Positions 53,284 to 64,000 of a stretch of 64,000 nucleotides of DNA are shown piece after piece. The notes below the pieces were generated by a model. The model made no database searches and was not told the DNA's origin. It saw only the letters and a list, made by a program, of their open reading frames with translations. Origin of the DNA: Ascarosepion bandense (taxonomy: Eukaryota; Mollusca; Cephalopoda; Sepiida; Sepiidae); NCBI GenBank assembly GCA_037127315.1, contig JBBBDQ010000350.1, positions 183,501 to 247,500 on the forward strand, given 5' to 3'. Both the position numbers and the translations under genes were made by a program. Numbering within the stretch: the stretch's first letter is position 1; every line of letters begins with the position of its first letter.

Positions 53284-53500
53284 ATATATATATATATATG
53301 TATATGGATGTGTATACATGTATGCGTGAAGCCGCTCCTTATAGAATTGCGAGTGTATGAACACAATAATTGTATGTAGATAAAAAGAGATAAATGTATG
53401 TATAAAGAATGCATTTATGAGCATACGTATGGATGTGAGAATGTAAGTAAGTATGAAAATATATGCGTAGTTTCGGAGTATGTGTGAGAATTAATAGCAG

Positions 53501-53546
<46 letters not shown>

Positions 53547-53550
53547 CACT
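53105..53550. repeat. (TA)n arrays and a poly-T run
   Basis: TA 53105-53149, a T run 53260-53283 followed by TA, and TA 53503-53545, separated by GTATGTA-rich text. Confidence 0.85.
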
Positions 53551-54237
53551 ATTTATACGCGCAGAAATACCGTTTTATGAAATGTATATATGAGTGTGTA
53601 CGAACGCAAGATCCGTATGTAGACATGAAAAAGTGTAGGTCGGTAAGTATGTATAAACATAAACAAAGTCACATTTGTAAGTATATGTGGGAATGTACGC
53701 ATATGTGTATATGGATATAAGTTAGTGCATATCGGTGCGTTAATTTATGGATTTACACATCCACACATATTCATGGAATTTAGAAGTATATTTAGCGGTC
53801 AACATCTTCTCGACTGGTCTGAATACTTCCAGCTGATCTGACGCTAATGCCTCTGTCCTGACTCTCTTTACTTTTTTCTCTTTTTTACTTCTTCTAATTT
53901 TTATTTATTCTTTTTTTTAATCTTTCTTTTTTATTTTTTATTTTTTTTATCTTTATTTTTAAAGAAAATACTTATTCCGGCAATTTTTTTTTTTTTTTGT
54001 ACCAAATGGAAGGAATATTGTGTGGTTTGATGAAATGAGCTAATTAAGCTGTATGAAATACAATATAATTTATAACCAATTAAAATGACGTGTTGAGTTT
54101 TCTTTTATAAATAACATACTGCTCTGGATAACATCCATTGAGCTCTCTATATAAATATAACAATATTTTATATTAAGTTAATCTTGTTGGATTATCCTCA
54201 CCGTTTACGGACTGGACATCAATATATATATATATAT
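53551..54237. other. No recognised feature
   Basis: T-rich tract 53860-53995. Confidence 0.35.
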
Positions 54238-54308
54238 ATATTCTGATTAGTATATAGAAAAACAGTGTATCAACTAAAATACTAGTATCAGTTCAAAATC
54301 ATATTTAA

Positions 54309-54360
<52 letters not shown>

Positions 54361-54455
54361 TGATTAATTATAGAATAACAGTGTATCCACTAAAATGCTA
54401 GTATCAATTCAAAATCATATGTAAATTTATATATATATATATATATATATATAAA
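54220..54455. repeat. Direct duplication with (TA)n between units (period about 117 bp)
   Basis: TTCTGATTA...AACAGTGTATC(A/C)ACTAAAAT, CTAGTATCA(G/A)TTCAAAATC and ATTTATATATA occur at 54241 and 54358. Confidence 0.8.
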
Positions 54456-54861
54456 GAGTTACGTGAATTTATAAATATACATATTAAGATACACAAATGT
54501 ATGATATTATTAATCAGGTGTTAATAAAACAGTGCTCAATGTTGTATCAGTCAGTTAAGTGACATACGTAATACACGCTTTGGGCGATCATGTCTCGATA
54601 GAGACATAACTGGCTTGGCCAAAGAGTTCCATTCTTTTCTGTGATAGGCTAGTTGCCAACCAAGGCTATAGAATCCAATTTGTCCTATTTTTCAACCCAT
54701 AACTGGAGGGAAGAAACGGATTAATATTTTTCCCAAGGTATTTGCGCGCAAGTGAATGCAAAGAATTCAACTGGAATTCGATCTCGGCTCCACGATTTGT
54801 GGTTCCTAGTCGATATCCATTGCATCCCAACGCATATCCGATAATGTAGTATCAACAGAGC

Positions 54862-54900
<39 letters not shown>

Positions 54901-55229
54901 TATACGTATTGTACTACGTTGATGGCACGACTCGGAATTCATGCGTTATGTAATCATCAGGTGCATATTCAAACTGATAGATTTGATTCTAAGTTCACAC
55001 GATGTTCATGGGAGATAAATCTTATAAAATTAGGTTACAGTTTTTTAGTAACAAGAGTAAAAGTTTAAATATACTAAGTTTAAATGTTGATAAAGCATTA
55101 AATTTGAAATTATAAAAGTAAAATTATAAAAGTAAAATGTTAAATTTAAAAAATACTCAAATTCAAACAGATGAAATTAAAGATGTGCAATTCATAATTG
55201 ATAATAATAATATTTGTGGAAAGAAAGAT

Positions 55230-55268
<39 letters not shown>

Positions 55269-55340
55269 AGCAAACGTATAGAGGAATCTATATCAATCTT
55301 GTTCTAAGAATTTAGGTATTTTTTTCTATGGCAGCATGGG
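54455..55340 (+). repeat. Repeat Q, copy 2, split by a SINE-1
   Basis: Matches 28326-28895 in order, including both microsatellites (TA at 54866, GAAA at 55220). It is interrupted by the SINE at 54547-54842. The minus strand over 54905-54965 reads GCAC, CTGATGA, spacer, GAATTCCGA, GTC, GTGC. This is hammerhead-like strand order with a GCAC/GTGC stem I, but one core base is changed and stem II is weak. Confidence 0.75.
54547..54842 (-). repeat. SINE-1, full length, inserted in repeat Q
   Basis: 296 bp from TCAGTCAGTTAAGTGACATA to the head CCAACGCATATCC. Target duplication AATGTTGTA (54538-54546) and AATGTAGTA (54843-54851). The unoccupied site is visible in the sister repeat at about 28411 (CTCAATGTAGTATGAGCAGA). 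Confidence 0.92.
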
Positions 55341-55424
55341 GTCATTAAATCGCATTTTTATTAAATAGATTAGCGTTATTTATACGTTTTAAGATAACAA
55401 CTTTTTTCAAAGACATAAGTTACA

Positions 55425-56145
55425 GCTATTTGCTCCCCTTTTCACTTATAAAATTTGGACTTAGTGACGACATTTCAGATAATAATTGGATTCTTGTTAT
55501 TGTCTCGAAATTTTCAATAATATATGGAAAAGTATTGCCTTTGTTGCATTTAGTGTTGTTTAAAGACAACATGTGATTGTTAAATCTTAATTTCAACATG
55601 TTAACTGTTGATCCAAAGTAATATTTAACATCATTATCACCCGGCTGAATGCGAGCTCTTTAAAAGATATTTACGGACATACATTGGCCATTCAATGGGC
55701 AGGTCTTATTTCTTCTGCAGTTGCAATTATTTTTTGAAGAGTTATTTTTTTTTAGTAGTAGGGTAACAGATATTATTTAGGTGAGCCAAGTATTTATTTG
55801 ACAAAAATTTATGAAATTTGTGAATATATTTGGGAAATATATTTATCTATGTTCTTAACGCAACTATGAATGACTTTAACATTGTTCTTTAAAAAAATAG
55901 TGTTGGTAAATGGTAGAAATGTTTTTCAACTAAATTTTAAAAGAATCTATCAACGTTTGTTTGAACATTACGGCTGAAGGTTGGGTTAAACCAGATAATG
56001 ATATGTTTACGTGGTTTTTGCTTATTTCTGCCGACTTTGTTTTTAACAGAAAATTATAAACTAGTGTTGAGTTTACTTTTTTCTAAAGTATTAATCTATT
56101 TAATTCTGGAAATGTCAAAATTTTCTTTATTGTTAGTGTTGGTGG
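55425..56145 (-). pseudogene. Retroelement C-terminus with GIY-YIG-like domain
   Basis: Minus-strand translation gives IIWFNPTFSRNVQTNVDRFF (about 56005-55945), then a stretch including KNNVKVIHSCVKNIDKYI. Next is a Cys-rich block NCNCRRNKTCPLNGQC (about 55730-55683), then KYYFGSTVNMLKLRFNNH. The Cys cluster followed by YxG...K.R..NH is a GIY-YIG-type arrangement seen in GIY-YIG-bearing (Penelope-like) retroelements. Stops (for example TAA in MSVNIF*RA) show decay. Confidence 0.65.
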
Positions 56146-56154
56146 TTAACCTTT

Positions 56155-56585
56155 TTTTTAATCATATCACCCCGAGGAAGGCGGTAACACCACTCATGTG
56201 CAGGGGGCTACATAAGAGTAAAAGCACTAGATAGAAGAGAGTGAAGAGAAGGACGAACCAGTTAGAAAGGAGCAAGAGAAGGGAGGGAATACAGGTGTGA
56301 TGACAGTTGCAGAGATGAAGAGAAAAGAAAGAATATACAGGTTGGTGAGGAAAGAACTCGAGTCAAGTGGTTAAGAGATCAGTATTGACCTTGCATTTGA
56401 ATTCCTGGAGGTTGTAGCCGTCAGGAAAGCAAGAATAAAGAAGCGAGTTCCACAGGTGGGAAGTGCGAGGAAAGAAGCTGCAGAAGTAGAATTGTCGTCT
56501 GTATTTGGTTGATTTCACTGTGAATGGTTGAGACCCAGTTTCACGAGTAAACACCTGTTGCAGAGGCACCAGTGACTTACGAAAT
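56155..56585 (-). pseudogene. Jockey/CR1-type LINE 3' end (copy 5)
   Basis: Minus-strand FFPRTSHLWNSLLYSCFPDG with LQEFKCKVNTDLLT and the usual 3' tail. It lies immediately beside the GIY-YIG remnant. Truncated at about 56580. Confidence 0.78.
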
Positions 56586-56671
56586 TGGATAAATTTATGT
56601 AAGTTGTTGATGGTTCTTTGGGGATGATTTGATTTTCTATTGATGTATTTATGATCATGTGAGTCCTTAAG

Positions 56672-56980
56672 TCCTTACGGTTTCTCCTTACGGTTTGTAC
56701 TTAGTCCTTACGGTTTGTCCTTACGGTTTGTACTTACGGTTTGTACTTAGTCCTTACGATTTGTCCTTACGGTTTGTCCTTACGGTTTGTACTTAGTCCT
56801 TACGGTTTGTCCTTACGGTTTGTACTTACGGTTTGTACTTAGTCCTTACGGTTTGTCCTTACGGTTTGTCCTTACGGTTTGTACTTAGTCCTTACGGTTT
56901 GTCCTTACGGTTTGTACTTAGTCCTTACGGTTTGTCCTTACGGTTTGTACTTACGGTTTGTACTTAGTCCTTACGGTTTG
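56672..56980. repeat. Minisatellite of 13-bp and 7-bp monomers with higher-order pattern
   Basis: Built from C = TCCTTACGGTTTG, A = TACTTACGGTTTG and T = TACTTAG. The order is CCT CCAT CCCT CCAT CCCT CCT CCAT C, which accounts for all 309 bp. Only two substitutions interrupt it. The 7-mer is a shortened A monomer. Confidence 0.95.
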
Positions 56981-57112
56981 TACAGATCATTGCTAAGTTT
57001 GAAGGTAACATCTGAGAAGTTTACGACTTAATATTAAGGACGTGGTCTTTAAAATAATTGATTAGATCCTTTCTCAGTTTTTCCGGATTTGCGGACTCGA
57101 TTTACAGATTAT

Positions 57113-58045
57113 TCTTCTTCTATGTGCCTTGTTCTTTCAGAACGTAGGCGATCATGGACTTCCACGTCTCCCTATTCCTGGTGGCCCTGAGTACACTTTT
57201 TCCTGTAACACCACGCAAACCCGGTGCTGTCATCCGCCTGCTCAGGCCCTTCAAATATGTTATCCGCTGCTTTCCTCTGTCTCTTTTTCTTTCTATCTGG
57301 CCTGTTAGTATCAAGTTCCCTAAGGCCTCATTCCTTATTGCATGTCCCAGGAACTTTACCTATCTTTTCCTGAGGCTCAATATTAATTTTCTTTTTGTTT
57401 CCATCATTTCAAAAATCTCGTCATTGCTCATCTGCTCAGTCCACGATATCCGCAGCATTCTTCTGTAGAACCACATTTCAGCTTCTTCAAGTTTTTCCTT
57501 CATCTTTGGTGATATTGTTCAGCATTCACTGCCATATTGAAGAACTGGCATCACATAGAAATCTAGTACTCTCTTCTTTTATTTCTAGTGAAATTTTCCT
57601 GTCTCTAAATACTTTACTCAGCTTCTGGAACTCGTCTTTCGCCATGCCAATTCGCCTTCGGATCTCTGTGTTGCATTTTCCGTCTTCGGTTAGAGCACTT
57701 CCCAGGTATTTAAATTTTATTACCTGCTTGATTTTAGTATTCCTCAACAGTATTTGGCATTTAGAGCTGCTCTTTTTGCTGATAACCATGCATTCGATTT
57801 TCTTGCAGTTTATTTCTAGTCCTTTCTTGTCACTCTATTCAGCTATCTTCTGTCGGAGGTTTTGTAGTTTTCTTTCCGAGTCTGCAATCAGCACTGTATC
57901 ATTTGTGTACCTTATGTTATTCAAATTGTGGCCTCCGATTACAAATTCTGGCATAACATCTAGGGTCCTCAAAATAGTCCCGCTGTACAAGTTGAACAGA
58001 TCCACTGAAAAGACGCATCCCTGTCTTACGCCCCTTTCTATCTTT
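57113..58045 (-). pseudogene. RTE-type LINE (copy D), 5'-truncated in the RT
   Basis: Minus-strand remnants: RQGCVFSVDLFNLYSG, NNIRYTNDTVLIADSERKLQ (YTND in place of YADD, so a catalytic Asp is changed), KFKYLGSALTEDGKCNTEIR, LKFLGHAI-like and C-terminus ETWKSMIAYVLKEQGT with a stop at 57120. Near the tail the plus strand reads TTCTTCTTCTATGTGCCTTG. Frameshifts divide the ORF. Confidence 0.82.
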
Positions 58046-58324
58046 GTATATCTGATGAATTCGTTACCTGTCCGTATGCAGTCAGTAAAAATCCTGTATT
58101 ACGCAAATCAAAGATCTGCCTTAAATACGAGAACAAAAATATGTCAGACCAAATCACAGGCCTCGGTAGAAACTTACGCTCATTCAGAAATGCAGAAATC
58201 AGTGTTATGTATATATCGTTGAATTGTAATAATGCTAGTTTCAAGATTTTTTCTTTTTTCATTGGTTTGTCGATAAAAAAGATATTTTGGTAAACATTTT
58301 TTTGTTGCAAAGTTTGTCACTTAA
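58046..58324. other. No recognised feature
   Basis: Spacer. The frame continuing from the LINE antisense is not coding. Confidence 0.3.
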
Positions 58325-58600
58325 GAGAGTCATGCCGACATTTCGTGAAGGCACTATTATTCTACTCTCACTTCTCAAAGAATTTTTCATACTGCCGCTG
58401 TGTCCCGATTTTATACTTATGTATATAGAGCTTAACGTAATTTAATATTTTTGCATGTGAGAGCTTCTACAGATAGTTCATTGCTTTTTTTGTCGCTTTT
58501 GTTGTGTTTTCCTTTTAAGCCTGTTTTTCAGGTTGTTGATTTTTTTAAAATTACTTTTTAATGTGTTAACTTTCTTTTAGGGCTCGAGAATGGCTGTAAA
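58325..58600. repeat. Dispersed repeat, partner of 22549-22900
   Basis: Shares ordered words with 22549-22900, such as GTGTCCCGATTTTAT, GTAATTTAATATTTT and TTTTGTTGTGTT. Confidence 0.5.
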
Positions 58601-58737
58601 CCAACTGTAGAACCATTTACATACTTGACGGTTCTTACTCTCAACCACGCGCTTAATGACATTGATGGGATATCCATTAACACATAAAATATTATGAATG
58701 ACCTCTAATTCTTGATCATGTGAATCACTGAGAACAT
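58595..58737 (-). pseudogene. RT thumb remnant with NGYP motif (Penelope-like, tentative)
   Basis: Minus-strand translation HDQELEVIHNILCVNGYPIN, then VIKRVVESKN. An E..(L/I)..(I/L)L..NGYP block precedes the GIY-YIG part in several Penelope-like proteins. Nothing else of the RT is readable here. The remnants at 55425-56145 could be from the same element, now separated by LINE insertions. Confidence 0.5.
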
Positions 58738-58784
58738 AACGCCCGATAGAACAGAATTACATTTGATATACAGTGTGAGTTTGC

Positions 58785-59103
58785 ACGAGATACTAGATTG
58801 GCAACTAGGTCCCACCCTTTTACAGTGAAATCGATGAAATGTAACCGCAATTTCTTCTCCAACAGCTTCTTTTCTCGCACTTCCCGCCTGTGGAATTCCC
58901 TTCCGCATGCTTGCTTCCCCGACGGCTATAACCTCCAGGAGTTTAAAAGTAAGGTCAATAGACACCTCCTAACACACTAACCCACACCCATTCTCTCCAA
59001 CTCTCCCCCTATACTATGTACGTCCTAACTCGTCTATCGCCCTGTGTAACCCCTGCGCTATAGTGGCAGTGGAATGCCTTGATTGGGATGACATGATAAA
59101 AAA
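58785..59103 (+). pseudogene. Jockey/CR1-type LINE 3' end (copy 6)
   Basis: Reads ATRSHPFTVKSMKCNRNFFS then SFFSRTSRLWNSLPHACFPD and stops at TAA (58978). A 3' tail ends CTTGATTGGGATGACATGAT plus poly-A. It is the least mutated copy over this short stretch. Confidence 0.8.
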
Positions 59104-59134
59104 AATACAAACCTGTCCTTAATTCCTCGTTCAA

Positions 59135-59138
<4 letters not shown>

Positions 59139-59202
<64 letters not shown>
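59139..59202. repeat. (TA)n(TG)n compound microsatellite
   Basis: TA to 59160, then TG to 59200. Confidence 0.95.
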
Positions 59203-59205
<3 letters not shown>

Positions 59206-59322
59206 CGTTGGGGAGCGGTAAAATAACAACGAAGTGTATAGAAATTAATACATTTTCAAATATTAAATTTTGTGGGACTACATCTTCATCGTTGTATCTT
59301 CCTCTCCACTGCACACACACAT

Positions 59323-59575
59323 ATATTCGTTATCCACATGCAAGACTGCTTCGCTGTATCACATCATCAGTGTGGCTAGATACATCCACTTGCTTTTGGC
59401 AGGGATCGAAATTCGACCGATTTGGTGGTAGTCGGAGTCGCTACTCACTAAGCCATAGGCGCATGGTTTCAGAGAAAGGAAATTTTAACGTGTTGTATAT
59501 AAGCAGTGTATTACACACGCCAGTCACCGAAAGAACTCAATTCATTTCTGAAGAGTCACGCTTATAGCAGAATTG
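59323..59575 (-). repeat. SINE-2b copy 2
   Basis: Matches 32322-32540: GTTATCCACATGCAAG, CTTCGCTGTATCACATC, CTTGCTTTTGGCAGGGAT and GTGTTGTATATAAGCAGTGT. The tail abuts ATATA. Confidence 0.75.
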
Positions 59576-59924
59576 GAAACTGTTTTTAATATTTTCTTCT
59601 CTAGAGAGCTCAATCGTAATGAGAGCATTTCTAAAATGCCAAGAAACATCTACACTTTTCCGCTGCCGTGATTTCACTAATAGACCGCCAGACTGAAATA
59701 GAAAGAATTTGCATAGTCTATCAAAGAAATTGTCTTACTCAAGTTCATAATTTACCAAGAGAATTTTTTGTGAGCTTGAATGCTGGTTCTCATCAGTAAC
59801 ATATTCAAATTAAGGGATACCGCGATCCTTAATTTTCCTCCTGCCATAATTATACCCATACCAAACTTATGAGTTCTCTCTATTCTGTTCTATTTTATAA
59901 CAGGGTATTTTTTCTTTTTTTAAT
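59576..59924. other. No recognised feature
   Basis: Spacer. Confidence 0.3.
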
Positions 59925-60325
59925 TATTTCACCCCAAGCAATATAATAAAGTTACTAAGATGCAAGGAGTTACTGAGCCTTATTGAATAGGAAAAGGAAA
60001 TATTCTACGTTAGAGAGGAGAAAATGAATGGACAAGTTTTGAAAAGTCAGAAGATAGCGATTGTAACTGCATTTAAATCTTTGAACATTAAAGTTGACTG
60101 CAAAATCAAGAATGTACAAAAGCGTTCCACAAGCAAGAAGAAAGTGCTAGCATAGAACTTAGGGTTATATCTGGTCATTTCAACTGTAAAATGATGAGAA
60201 CTTGTCCAGAAAGCAACGAGCCGAAAGGGAGCTCCACAAGCGAGTAGCGCGATAGAAGAAACTGTCAGCATAGGACTTACGGTTATATCTAGTCATTTCA
60301 ACTGTAAAATGATCATACCTTGCCA
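59925..60325 (-). pseudogene. Divergent Jockey/CR1-type LINE 3' end with an internal duplication
   Basis: The plus-strand start TTATTTCACCCCAAGCAA equals the family 3' terminus. The coding part is very diverged. CTTA(G/C)GGTTATATCT(G/A)GTCATT plus TCAACTGTAAAATGAT occurs at about 60160 and 60278, a local duplication of about 118 bp. Confidence 0.6.
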
Positions 60326-60335
60326 TTAATCAGTC

Positions 60336-60632
60336 AGTCAGTTAAATATCATAAGTGTTACTCGTTAAGCAATCATGTCTCGAAAGAGGCATGATTGATT
60401 AAGCAGAATATTTTTCGCAGTAGGTTGCATTTACATTCTGCAGCAAACTGGTTGCCAACAAGGTAATAGAATCCAATTTATCTTGCTATTTAAGCCATAG
60501 ATGTAGGGAGAGATTAATACCTTTTCCATAAGTATTTGTGCATAAGTGAATGCAACGAATTCAAATTTGAAGTCGGATATCTGGTTTCTCGTTCCAAGAC
60601 AATATCCACTGCAGCACAACGCACGTCCACAA
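60336..60632 (-). repeat. SINE-1, near full length
   Basis: From CAGTCAGTTAAATATCATAA to the head GCAGCACAACGCACGTCC. The B box region is altered (TTCAAATTTGAAG), so the promoter is likely dead. Confidence 0.85.
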
Positions 60633-61293
60633 GTATTGTGGTTAAATTCATACAGTCTAGGAACCATTTTGCAACATTTGTCAGAACAATGACCATGAAA
60701 TAATTTATAGAAAAGCAGAAAGAATCTACGTACCGAAGTGGGGAAGAGACTGAAACCGAGATGTTAGATCAAGACCAATATCATAACCGATTCTTCTTTT
60801 CATTTTATCAAGAAACTCTAAATATTTAGCAGGACCACCAATCTAGATGTGGCAGAAATATTAAAAGCAAAGACGAACGGTAGATTTATAAATATATAAG
60901 ATAGCTTCAGCCGAGTAAAACTGGCTCAGTGAATAAACTTTCTTAGCTGTAGAATTAGCACATGAGTCATTATAATCATTTCACCCCCATATTAACGGAA
61001 AAAGTTATCCCGACGAGGTGAATTAATCAGTCCCTCTGGAGAATCAGCCACATTGATGGAAAGTAAAAAGATGTCTCACAGGTGATGAAAAGAAAGCAGT
61101 TTCGTATTGTAAGCTTTAAAATTTAAAAATCAATTCTTGTCTAATTTCACAAAGTCCTTTTAGAGAACAACTGCCAATAAGTCCTTATCAAATTTATCGG
61201 AATTACTATTAAGACATTATTACTATGAGTGAATATGTTTACTATGAGTAAATACTTGTGTAATCAACATATATACCGAGCTTATGACATCTG
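60633..61293. other. No recognised feature
   Basis: Spacer. Confidence 0.3.
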
Positions 61294-61590
61294 TCAGTCA
61301 GTTGAGTGCCATACGTGATACACGCTTGGGCGATCATGTCTCGAAAGAGACATGACTGACTGGGAAGAAGATTATCCCGCAGTAGGTTGCCATTGCTTTC
61401 TGCGGTAGACTGGTTGCCGACCAAGGCTATAGAACCCAATCTGTCCTGTTATTTAACCCATAACTGGAAGGAATAGGCGGATTAATACATTTCCCAAGGG
61501 TATTTGCGCATATGTGAATTCAGCTGGAATTCGAACTCGGCTCCCCGATTTCTTGTTCCGAGCCGATATCCACTGCGCCACAACGCACAA
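61294..61590 (-). repeat. SINE-1, best-preserved copy
   Basis: About 297 bp, with the complement of the A-box-like GTGGCGCAGTGGATATCGG and the B box GAGTTCGAATTCC intact. The full body runs to GTATCACGTATGGCACTCAA. It is the closest of the set to a family consensus. Confidence 0.9.
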
Positions 61591-62909
61591 TGCACATCAG
61601 GAAAGTCATTAATGAAAATTATGAACTATCTAGGTTCAAGTATAAAGTACTAAGAAAGGCCTGTATTAATGCAAAATGATCTAGAAGAGTGGTCATTCAA
61701 GATCATATTCATTTCGCGATTTGATAAGAAAGTGAATCAGTTCAAAGATCCTTCCACAAATAACACAACCTTTCAACTTATGAAGAAGATTATTTGTCTA
61801 TTTGCTTATATTTCATTAATATCTACACTTAGCCATCAAGTCGTGTGCAATTTTTATATTTCGCCAGATTAAAAAGCGTTTTATGATTGTAATTTTTTTG
61901 AATACTCACTATGTAGATACAATATATACTATCTCGTAATTTTCGGATTTTGCTGTGGCAGTATACATAACGTTTTCTCCCATGCAATTCCCACCAGGAG
62001 GGTATTTTGTATTATCTCTGTAATTACACTTCTTTTCCTTTTTTTTTTTACCATACGTTTAGCATTCTATATTTGGGTCCCTTGATTCTTCCCTTCATGC
62101 TCGGCATGCAACCCTAGCTTATTTTTACAATATTTTTTATATACTTAATGCAAAATGCTGTGTCAATGGAATGTGCTTCTTTAATAATCTTAGAAAAAAC
62201 AATTTTATTTTTTCATTTTGGTTAAAGGGAAAATGGGGGTAAATCAAATGATGTTTTCTCATACAATTTTGTTTACGTTCCTTATTTCTCTCAATATTTT
62301 CAAAAATCAATTTGGCGTTGTATCCCTCCCTATTTAACGCTTACTCTTATTTTCTTTATTCTTAATTCTTTATTTCTTTAATTCATTATTTTCTGTAAAT
62401 GTTTTTATATTCAATCAATTCCTAGACAATCTATATTCAATTCCTCTTGGTATGTCTTTTATTGCTGCTTCGGGTGTTTCAATTTTTCGTTAACGTATAA
62501 TATGGACTGAGTCACTAGCTCCGACACCACCGCTCCGTCAAACGATCCTTGGGGAACATCACAATTTTTTCCCCACACATAATTATTATGATTCAGCAAT
62601 GACTTGCGACGATGCTTACTGATTGGCACATGTTCGTTTCTTGCTTTCATAAACTCGTTGGCTAAATCTATTTCTTTCTAATATGGTCGATCAGAATTCT
62701 TTAATGCCATATATCATGATACACACTTGTCATGGGTTCTAATGTTATTAAACAAAGGTATACAATCCCTCGTGTCTATCCATGAGTTTACTTGCGTTTC
62801 TATAAATAACAAAAGTACTTTTCGCTTTCTTTCAGGCCATTATTATTCTTGAACGAATTGTAGTAGTAATTCTTCCATTGCGTGTTCTTTTTCGACGTCG
62901 AGGTCACAA
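61591..62909. other. No recognised feature
   Basis: About 1.3 kb of AT-rich sequence. The frame at 62459-62650 (minus) has no domain. Confidence 0.4.
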
Positions 62910-63430
62910 GTGTAGAAGTAGGGAGATGGTTAATGTTTATTGAATTGGCCTTGTGTCAAACATAACCGAACTCCCTACAACTTAGAATTATTCGCTATCG
63001 TCAGAAGATTGGTGATTGGAATGTGTGAAAGAATAAAAGTATAACTTTTGTAAGTTTACATTATTTATGGAAAAGAATAACATAAATTGGTAGAAGTTAA
63101 TGTTCAATGAGAAACAGAATTAAAAAGTTAAGGGTATCAAGAGTTCGTAGTAGTCCTTGCAAGAGTGAGTTTATGTGTACGTAGGCAGGAACGTACGTAT
63201 GTATGATCGTTTATTGTTGGAGAAGATAGTCTTTGAAGTTATCGGTCAGGGTGAATGGCGAAAAGGAAGGAGGTGAAAGGTGAGAGAGAAAGAGAGAGTT
63301 AATAATAGCTATCGGTTGACGCTTGTCAAGGGACATGTTAATTATGCTCGTATCATTTCTCTCTAGCGACGGTCGAGCTTGCTTCGCCTTTTATTTTGTT
63401 GTGGAGTTCCGAATAGGTCATTTAGGAATT
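62910..63430 (+). repeat. LTR-like family B, copy 3
   Basis: TGTAGAAGTAGGGAGATGG start, AACTCCCTACAACTTAG, CAGAAGATTGGTGATTGGAA, GAATAACATAAATTGGTAGA and GAGAAACAGAATTAAAAAG shared with copies 1 and 2. The right edge is not fixed. Confidence 0.58.
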
Positions 63431-63531
63431 CACTCCCGGATGTGATTCTGACCTTTCTATTTTGTTTTTAGATGTTTCCTAGTTTTCTATTAGCCGAAAA
63501 TATTTCGCATCAAGGTGTGAAATCTCGCGAG

Positions 63532-63532
<1 letters not shown>

Positions 63533-63588
<56 letters not shown>
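63533..63588. repeat. (GT)n microsatellite
   Basis: About 27 GT units. Confidence 0.95.
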
Positions 63589-63591
<3 letters not shown>

Positions 63592-64000
63592 CTTAAGCGA
63601 TTTTTGTAAATTCGATAAAAATTTGTTTATTTCTAAGGAAATCAATGAGTGTTTAGCATTTGAACTTTTAAATCTAGAACTTGTTTTGTTCAATACAGAA
63701 GAAATAACGCTTTCTATTTTAAGCACTAGATTCTATTTTGTACAACATTCTCGCTCTTTAAAGAATATGAAATATTAAATTTGTACATGATTATATAGAC
63801 GGTCTTTAATGTCATATTTCATGAACAAACACTTATTATTCCTAATTTTGTTTAACCAAGCTTCCATTTACCCTGTATATCTCCATTGTTTTATTATGTT
63901 GCTCCTAATAATAGCAATGATATTATAAACAGATATAAAATATTATCTATCAAATCCTTAGCATCTACTATTTAAAATAATATCAGTTTGAGTTTTATTC
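63589..64000. other. No recognised feature
   Basis: AT-rich to the window end. Confidence 0.3.

Noticed and set aside
57395..58222. 275-codon plus-strand frame, the longest in the window
   Set aside because: Antisense shadow of RTE copy D. The sense minus strand carries the RT motifs.

Overview
The window reads as a gene-free, strongly AT-rich stretch of a repeat-dense invertebrate genome. I think it is most likely a cephalopod mollusc (octopus-like). The reasons are two tRNA-derived SINE families in many copies, RTE-type and Jockey/CR1-type LINE 3' ends, Penelope-like elements, and very long (TA)n and (TG)n arrays. This assignment is inference. I found no host exon, no intact open reading frame with a recognisable domain, and no functional tRNA or rRNA gene. 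Every recognisable coding trace is a decayed transposable element, so the window is either intergenic or inside a very large intron.

Layout. 0.5-1.4 kb: an inverted solo LTR (family A). 2.2-5.7 kb: a degenerate R2-superclade-like LINE on the minus strand, with reverse transcriptase motifs and a C-terminal restriction-like endonuclease. 6-7.2 kb: a diverged tandem duplication of about 0.6 kb. 8-16 kb: a LINE 3' end, a Tc1 deletion derivative, a SINE with an inverted second head, a 0.7 kb foldback palindrome, a 5S-rRNA-headed repeat and several small inverted-repeat elements. 16-21.3 kb: a tandem SINE pair, a Helitron-like 3' end, and a Penelope-like element interrupted by an RTE LINE, a mariner and a third insertion. 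22-27.5 kb: microsatellites, a palindrome, a LINE 3' end, a hammerhead-like motif and a 1.37 kb element with about 128-bp inverted ends. 28-32 kb: Penelope-terminus-like repeats, RTE fragments, and a maT-like mariner embedded in a broken palindrome. The repeat flanking that mariner carries two hammerhead-ribozyme-like folds with a compensatory stem change. 33-40 kb: a piggyBac-type MITE inside a LINE, a 5S-tRNA composite, a solo LTR (family C), a second piggyBac-type MITE and SINEs with clear target duplications. 40-50 kb: two more family-A LTRs, a tandem SINE/palindrome array and a four-fold tandem repeat of a LINE tail. 50-64 kb: microsatellites, a second Penelope-terminus copy split by a SINE, GIY-YIG and NGYP coding remnants, a 13/7-bp minisatellite with higher-order structure, an RTE copy and more SINEs.

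The elements do not form a pathway. They record successive insertions. The informative parts are nested insertions with recoverable empty sites, the hammerhead-like RNA folds in retroelement termini, and composite repeats that join 5S rRNA, tRNA heads and small palindromes. No new gene system is evident. The best candidate for unusual biology is the set of hammerhead-like motifs on the minus strand at 30367-30425, 31358-31417 and 25703-25754.
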